The notes under the pieces: generated by a model
The model's database searches: none
Told to the model about the DNA's origin: nothing
The model's input: the letters and a program-made list of their open reading frames with translations, nothing else
Shown here: in pieces, positions 57,540 through 64,000 of the stretch
Position numbering within the stretch: the first letter of the stretch is position 1
How the letters are laid out: each line of letters begins with the position of its first letter
Program-made: the position numbers and the translations under genes
Origin: Azolla caroliniana
Taxonomy: Eukaryota > Polypodiophyta
Length of the DNA: 64,000 nt
Assembly (NCBI GenBank): GCA_043228905.1
Contig: JBHGNT010000004.1
Location: 18,042,001-18,106,000 of the forward strand
Direction: 5' to 3'

Positions 57540-60500
57540 TCATTCTTCCTCCAAAATATCGAGCACACTCTGCTCGAAGGTGTCAAGTGGTGCTTCTTCC
57601 TCCAATTCCTGTTCCTTGCATGCTTGGTCTCCGACCTCCGGTTGGGTTGGCTGTTCCGTAAAAATTTGCTGCTCCGGCTCTGCTTGATTCTGTGGTGCCG
57701 GTGCTTCCTCACCGCTCCGTCCGGGTTCTTCCTGTTCTCCCTCCGTTCCTGGCTCTGTTCTGGTACCAGTGTCGCTTTCTCCGGTCTCGACTGGTCGGTT
57801 CGGTGCGCCTTCTTCCTCTGCTCTGGTGTTTTCCGGTCTCAGCTCTTCGTCTTCCCCGGCATCGGTCTGCACCTGCTTTTCTTGATTTTCTTGGAACGGA
57901 AGTTCTTCTTTGGGTATTCCTTGTCGGGGTTGTTCGGTGTCGGTTGGTTCATCTTCAACCGGTCGCTCTCCCCCACTTATAGTAATTGGCGTCGTTCGTC
58001 CCTTGGCTTCCTGTCGTAACCGGTCCTGCTCGTATTTCTCCAACTCCAACTGAGTTGCGAGCTGCCCGTCAGCCAACCTCTCTACCAACCCTCGGATTTC
58101 TTTGAGATGTTCTTCCGCTAAAGCGTAGAAATCCTCCGACAATTCTTCCCGAATGGCGACGATACTTTCTTCATCCATCTTGTAGAACTTGTCACCGGTC
58201 TTCCTCCGATTCTCGGCATCAGCTCGGAGTGTCTGCAGCTCGGCTGCCTGTTGTGACCACTCCTTCCATAGCTTTTCCGTACTTTCGTTGATGCTTTCCT
58301 GAGCTCGGGTACTCCAACATGACATGATGAGCTTGATCCGGTCAACCCCCGCCTTAGCATGCGCATAAGCTTCTTGCTTTTCCTTCCTTGCCCATTTTAT
58401 AATGTCGGCCATTATCTGAGCCTAGGCTTCGTAATCCGCTTTCTGCTTTTCATAGGCACTTTGCAGCTTGTTGATCGTGAAGGTCGATCTTTCCTTTTCT
58501 TCATTCCTGATCTTTGTCAGATCCAGCTTTTCCCGCCTTAGCGCCTCTAATTCCTTCCTTCTCTCCGTCGCTTGGGTTATTTCCGCCGACAATGCTTCCT
58601 TTCTGGCACTGACCTCGTCCATTGTCTTAGCCAGGTCTAATCGGGTCTCTTTGAGCTGTTCTTTCAGCTTCTCTATTTGCCGATCGTAGTCTGCTGCCTG
58701 TTTCTTGTTGTCCGACTCGGCCTGCTTGTGATCTCGGTAGAGTCGGTCGAAGTCCTCCGTCTTCTGCTTCAGGCGTCGGCTTACCTGAGCTCTTAACCGG
58801 TCGTCCCGGTCCTTCTATTGTCGGAGTTCTTCCTGCAGTCGTTCTATCTCCTGCTCAGCCTGTCGACGCAGTCGGTCCTTCTCCTTTTGCAGCTTCTCTT
58901 TTTCTTCTTGCAGTCGGTCATTAGTGGCTCGGCCTTTCCGGAGGCCTTCTTCCATTTTCCATCTGTCGTCCTCCACCGCTTTCCGCTGCTCCCTTTCTTT
59001 TTCCCTTAATGCCTCCTGAGCTTTTAACTCCTCTCGCAAGGTTTCTATTATTTTTTCGGTCTCAGGGCCGGTTTGCAAGGCTACCGGTTCCGGTTCCGGT
59101 TCTGGTTGCTTCCTTGTTGTCCCGACCGGCTCGGTGACAACTTGTGCTTATTGAATTCCTTCCCTCGCCTACAACAACTCCCCTTGCAATTCCTGGATCT
59201 GTGTTCGGAGCGCGACCAACTCTTGGGTTGTTGTATGCGTCAGGTGTTGCCTACACGTTTCTTCTTCCTCTAACTGGTCCGCTACTCCCGATACCTGCTC
59301 CGAAAGCCATCTCAGCCATTGTGGCTTTGTGCTTCCTGTGTCGGGGTAGCATTGCTCACTTCTACTCCTTAACTCAGGCTGTTTTTCCGGCCTTTTCTCT
59401 GGCTCCGGCGCTTGTTCATTCCTCTTCTCTGGAATGACCGGTTCTCTGAAGTCCGGCAAAACCGGTGTCGGTGCTGCTTCCCTCGGTACGGGTTCCAGTA
59501 CTGCTTCCGCCCCGGCTACTGGAGGTGGTCCTTGCGCCCTCTGCTGAGTTTTGTCAACTGGTGGAGCCGGTCCTCTCGCCTGTCTCTCCCGACCTTGTCT
59601 TGCTGGGAGTCTTACCAGTGGTTCGGATGAGTCTTCTGCTTCAGCTTCCTCCTCCGGTGCGGCTACCAGACAGACCTTTTGTATAAAGACCTCTGGTTCT
59701 GGTTCCGGCCGTCGCAGCGTTATATTGATTGGTTTGAGCGCTACCGGTTCCTCCTCGGCCGGTTTTCCTTTGCCTTTTCCTGCCGGTTTTGCCTTTGTTG
59801 CCGGTTTCTGTTGTTGTCGGGATGGTCCTTCCTCCCGCTGTTCTGCTGCTTCCTGGGTCCATCCGGGGGTGTGTTTCTCCAGGATATGTCGGCGCTTTGT
59901 GACCTTTCTCGGCGTCGTCTCCTGCCGACCTCTTTTCGTTTGTTTGATGGGGAGCACCGGTGGGACTAACACTGTTAGCCATTGTGCTATCCCGGCCCAT
60001 GGCTTTTTTCCTTCCACAAGGTTCTTGATGGCCTCCTTCAATCCTTCGGTTATGAAATGGAGCCAATCCACTTGTAATCCTTCGTACGTTGCAATTAGGA
60101 ACGCTGCCCGGTACCTGGCTATGGCCGGGGGACGAGAATTCACGAATCCGTATTCCATCATGGCGCGGGCCACTTCTCCGAACAGCAGGTTCTCTCCGCC
60201 CCGTGTTCGGTACGCCTTGCTGCTAATGGAATACTCACCGAAATATTCGAACAGGATTTGACTTGAAGGGTTTTCGATCATTTGAAGTCCTCCTGCTTTT
60301 ATCCCCGTGAACGCTTGCACCGCTCCTTCCATGATTTCTTATAAATCAATCGATGATGCCGCCTGCTCTAGTTTTGCGTGTGGTGGAGCGTCGGCGATCC
60401 ACAGCAATCCTTCTAACCCGTTCTCCATCATCCATTGGCGTGCCTCCTCCAACAGTGCCATTGGTTCGAATTCTTCTTCTGCTGTCTGTTGTTCGGGATC

Positions 60501-60803
60501 GGGATGTGTGTGCGCTGTGCGTCGGATCGTTCTTCTGTGCTTCTGCGCCTGTGTGTAGGAAAATTCGTAAAAAGTAAGTCCTTCGCAAGCTTGTGTCTTA
60601 TATAGTGGCTTTTGCCTCGAGCCGCCCTTTTTCGTTTCCCGCGCATGTCTATCTCCCGCCATAATTAGTAAGTCCTTTCTTGCTTGCTGCGTCGGTGCCC
60701 ATGTTCTATGCTTTAAATAGCAAGTACGCGCACGTCCTCCTTTACTGCATGGCGCCTCTTCGTTGCATGGTGGCGCTCCCACCTCTTGTGATCTCCCCAT
60801 CAT
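57540..60803 (-). pseudogene. Large coiled-coil ORF downstream of gypsy-A pol
   Basis: About 1088 codons lie in one frame, the same frame as pol, with only a few stops (near 60339, 59169, 58815 and 58422). The N-terminal ~250 residues form a conserved domain (LLWIADAPPHAKLE, ILFEYFGEYSISSKAY, FLIATYEGLQVDWLHF, WAGIAQWLTVLVPPVLP). A Pro/Glu/Lys-rich linker (59.9-59.4 kb) follows. After that come several hundred residues of heptad-like Glu/Lys/Arg/Leu coiled coil (LREELKAQEALREKEREQRK, RRQAEQEIERLQEELRQ), ending in an acidic tail (LDTFEQSVLDILEEE). No membrane segments are seen, so it does not look like an envelope-type protein. Structural, gag-like or nuclear-targeting roles are guesses. Remnants of the same ORF occur at 40559-41090 and 20.1-21.4 kb. 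Confidence 0.7.
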
Positions 60804-60860
60804 TACTATGATTTATTTTATTTTATTTTATTTTTATTTTTTCTGTTTGTTTGGACCACG

Positions 60861-63800
60861 TCATTTTCTGGTCCCCCCCGATTTGTTCGGGTCGGTTCGC
60901 GCTGATACTGGATCCTTCTGTCGGTTTTCCGGGATAGTCTTCGTCAGTATCAGTGTCGGTTCTTCCTTGGTCCGGATATCTGCAGCAGCGTCTATCGGTG
61001 TCGGTTCCTCATCGTGCCGGATTTCCGGTTCCTGCTTGAACGGGTTTCCTGGCATACTTCCCTTATACGGCTTTAGCCGAAACCCATTTGCCCACTTACC
61101 GATGACTTCTCCAGACAACGTGCCGAGCTGATACGACCCATTGTACTCCTTGGTGATCCAGAACGGTCCGGTCCACCGAAACCGCAACTTTCCCGGCATG
61201 TTCCCCATCCGTGTCTGGAACAGTAGCACCGGTTTCCCGACTTCGAACTCCTTTTCGTTTCCACGCCGGTGTCGGTCCACGAAAGCTTTTCTCCTCCTTT
61301 GCTCCAGTTCGAGTTGTAGTAAGCTGGCTATTCGGTTTTCTTCTAATTCCAACAACGTCGCCAGCCGGATTCGTTCGGACTCCTTCTCACTTAAACGCTC
61401 CTTTACCTGGATCCGTAAGCTGGGGATCTGGAACTCTACCGGCATGACCGCTTCTAAACCGAATGCTAGTCGGAACGGGGTTGTCCGGATGCTGGTTTTG
61501 TACGTTGTTCGGTACGCCCATAGTGCGCTCTGCAATTTCGTATCCCAGTCGGTCCGGTTCTCGTTGACGATTTTTCGTAGGATGTTCTGCAGAGTTTTGT
61601 TCGTCGATTCCGCAAGTCCATTGGCTTAAGGGTAGTAGGGAGTACTCCTTTTATGTACCACCGCATAAAATGACGTCAGGCTTTCTACTACCTACCCGAG
61701 AAAGTGTTCTCCTTGGTCACTTATAAGCTCGATCGGGCATCCATACCGGCACCATATGCACTCGTATAGGAACTTTGCCGTGGACGCGGCCGTGTTGTCC
61801 CGTAAGGCCTTCGCTTCTACCCATTTGGTGCAATAGTCGGTCGCCACTATGACATACCGATTTCCGGTTCGCATTGCCGGTGGCTTGAAGGGACTGACAA
61901 AGTCGAAACCCCACTTTTGAAACGGTTCCAATGGCAAGACCGGGTGGTGTGGCATCCGGGCCTGCTCCGTGGGTTGGCCCAATCGTTGACACAAATCGCA
62001 TTCTCTGCTATACTTCGCGGCATCTTTTAGGGCGGTGGGCCACCACAGTCCGCTCTGCCATATTTTCCGAGCAGTTGCGTCGCCGGCATAATGCCCGCCG
62101 GAAATTCCACAGTGGGCTTCCCTGAGGATTAGATCCTTCTCATCGCTCCGCACTACTCGTCTCCAGATGCCATCTGCCCCCTTGTGATAGAGAGTGTCTC
62201 CAACCAAGCAGAAATGTCTGCTTCTTACTGCTACCCTTTTCCTTTCATCGCGGTCCATGTTCTCCGGGGGTACTCCGGTGCTCAGGAACTGATGCATCTC
62301 AGTTAGCCACGTGTCTTCATCGGCTACCGTTGCATCCGTTGCCGGTTTCGTCGTGATCTGGAACAACTCGGCGTCGGGGAACTCATCCTGGACGCCGTCC
62401 CCTGCTTCTCCGGATTCGAGTCTGCTTAGGTAGTCCGCTACCGCATGCTGCGCCCCGGGTCGGTGGAAAATGTCGAATTCAAATTCTTGTAACAGCAGTG
62501 TCCATCGTGCAATTTTTCCCGTCAGGGATGCCTTCGAGACCAGGTAGAGTAGTGCCGAATGGTCGACATGGAAGGAAAACTTCCTTCCGAGCAGATAGTG
62601 CCTGTACTTTGTAACACTATACACCATTCCTAATGCCTCGCGTTCCGTCGTAGAGTAGTTCCGTTCGGCTTTTGAGAGTTTCCTGCTTGCGTAGTACACC
62701 GGCCGGTACCATTTCGGCTCCATGAGTTGCATCAGAACGTTGCCGATTGCTACGTCCGACGCGTCGACGAAGACGTGAAAGCTTTTACTCCAATCCGGCG
62801 GTTGCACCACCGGAACTTGCGACATCATAACCTTCAACGCTTGGTAGGCTTTCTCCTCCGTCTCCGCTTATAGGAAGGGTACCCTGCGTACGGCGGCATG
62901 CAATGGTGTAGCGAAGTCTGCGAGGTGTCGTATCATCCAGCTATGCCACCTTATTTGGCCCAGGAACCGGCTTAAAGCCTTGGCGTTATTTGGTGTTGGT
63001 GCCTCGAGAATCGCCTTTACTTTATGCGGGTCTACCGCGATTCCTTCCTTACTCACCACTTGCCCTAGTAAGTTGCCGCTTGCCACTCCAAAGACGCACT
63101 TGGCCGGGTTCAGACTCAACCGGTACTCACGGCACTTCTCCAAGCACAGCCAGAGGTGATCGAGATGCTCTCCGTGCCAACTGTAGACCGCGAAATCGTC
63201 AAGGAAGACCTGCATAAAACCGGGGATATATTCCCCGAAAATTTCCATTATTATCCTTTGAAAGGTCGTTGGGGCCATCTTTAGTCCGAACATCATCACA
63301 ACCGCGACGAACACTCCCCATTCCGTAACGAACGTTGTCTTCTCCTGGTCGGCCGGGTTCATTCGTATTTGGTTGTAACCGCTAAATCCATCCAGGAAGC
63401 TGTAAACTTCGTGGCCGGCTACCGCATCTAACACCCCGTCCGTAAATGGTAGTGGAAATGCATCGGTCACTGTTGCGGCATTTAGTTTCCGGTAGTCCAC
63501 GCATACCCGGATTTTGCCGTTCCTTTTCGGGACCACCACTATCGGACTCAGCCAAGTTGCCTGCTTGACCGGTCGGATAAATCCGACCCGGAGGAGCTTA
63601 TCAATCTCCTCCTTCACCTTCGCCGCATAATTCGGATTCATCCGGTACTTGCGTTGAGCGATCGGTTTCGCGTCCGTACTTAGGTGAATTTGGTGTTGAT
63701 AGAGCTAGGGGTCCAGCCCTCGCATGTCTTCGTACGACCACGCGAACACATCCTTGAAGTCTGTTAATAATGCTACCATTGCCTTCTTTTCTTCCTTCGG

Positions 63801-63999
63801 CAATTCCTTTGCGACATTTACCGGTCGGGGCTTGTCTGTTGTGCCGAGGTCCACCTCCTCTAGTTGGGATGCTTTTACCCTCTGGGATATCGTCATTTCC
63901 CTCTCTAGGGATTCCTGCGCTTGTCGTAGTTCCCTGATCGCCGCTTGGTCCGGTTCGTCCGGCGTCGTGATGTACGGTTCTACTGCCGCCGTGATATCC
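60861..63999 (-). pseudogene. Gypsy-A pol: RT, RNase H, integrase (5' part outside window)
   Basis: One frame runs from the window edge to 60861 with nonsense codons near 63705, 62868, 61692 and 61627. Reverse transcriptase: WLSPIVVVPKRNGKIRVCVD, SFLDGFSGYNQI, FGLKMAPTTFQR and the catalytic VFLDDFAVYS. RNase H: FHVFVDASDVAIGNVL, STTEREALGMVYSVTKYRHY and HVDHSALLYL. Integrase: HCGISGGHYAGDATARKIW...CDLCQ (HHCC), FDFVSPF, LISDQGEHFL, NGLAESTNKTLQN, then the C-terminal FQTRMGNMPGKLRFRWTGPF and KWANGFRLKPY. This is a Ty3/gypsy pol; the absence of a chromodomain and the additional ORF suggest the Athila/Tat-type branch. At least one stop (CAA to TAA before ANGLAES) looks like C-to-T decay. Protease and gag lie beyond the window. 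Confidence 0.92.
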
Positions 64000-64000
64000 A

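Noticed and set aside
59551-60261. 236-codon + strand frame
   Set aside because: It is antisense to the gypsy-A downstream ORF. The minus-strand frame is longer and is conserved in other copies.
40679-60341. Stops near the same place in two copies of the downstream ORF (about 40679 and 60339), as possible readthrough
   Set aside because: Aligned on the conserved DAPP and GG words, the stops are about two codons apart and of different type, so independent decay is simpler.

Overview
The window is nuclear DNA of a land plant: interrupted genes with GT/AG introns, a long PLS-class pentatricopeptide repeat (PPR) gene, and dense plant-type Ty1/copia and Ty3/gypsy retrotransposons. The near-identical PPR triplets and heavy nested LTR content suggest a large-genome seed-free vascular plant (fern or lycophyte). 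That placement is an inference, not a proof.

The left part (1-13.7 kb) is gene-bearing. It holds the 3' exons of a PWI/SRRM1-type splicing-matrix protein (782-2400, +), a PPR gene (4517-7552, +) and a complete three-exon HOOKLESS1-like GNAT acetyltransferase gene (11876-13639, +). Most of 13.7-18.9 kb is AT-rich spacer with nothing recognisable.

From 18.9 kb on the DNA is mobile-element sequence. A minus-strand gypsy remnant (19.8-21.4 kb) is interrupted by a copia element (3' LTR 21423-21719, pol to 24715), which itself carries a short inverted-repeat element (21933-22758). Next comes an unusual element at about 24.7-33.0 kb. Its + strand encodes a decayed DDE-type transposase-like protein, and its - strand encodes a RING-like finger protein and an FCP1/NIF-type phosphatase domain. 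The genes converge at 27.7-28.0 kb, and arrays of a perfect palindrome (TAGCTAATTAGCTA) lie in the introns.

At 33.5-47 kb a + strand gypsy integrase gene is split by a copia copy (TSD CAATC) and a gypsy-B copy (TSD ACGTA), followed by two more truncated copies of the same copia family. At 47.3-50.6 kb a 105-bp tandem array adjoins a pair of ~480-bp direct repeats, each carrying a hammerhead-ribozyme-like motif. At 50.6-55.8 kb two partial copies of another copia family face each other. A gypsy-B fragment follows, then a long minus-strand gypsy element (57.4 kb to the window end) with RT, RNase H, integrase and a large coiled-coil ORF downstream of pol in the same frame.

Almost all mobile-element genes carry stops, frameshifts or truncations. 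The main leads are the convergent palindrome-bearing transposon, the paired hammerhead motifs, the exactly reconstructable nesting, and the downstream ORF of the large gypsy family.
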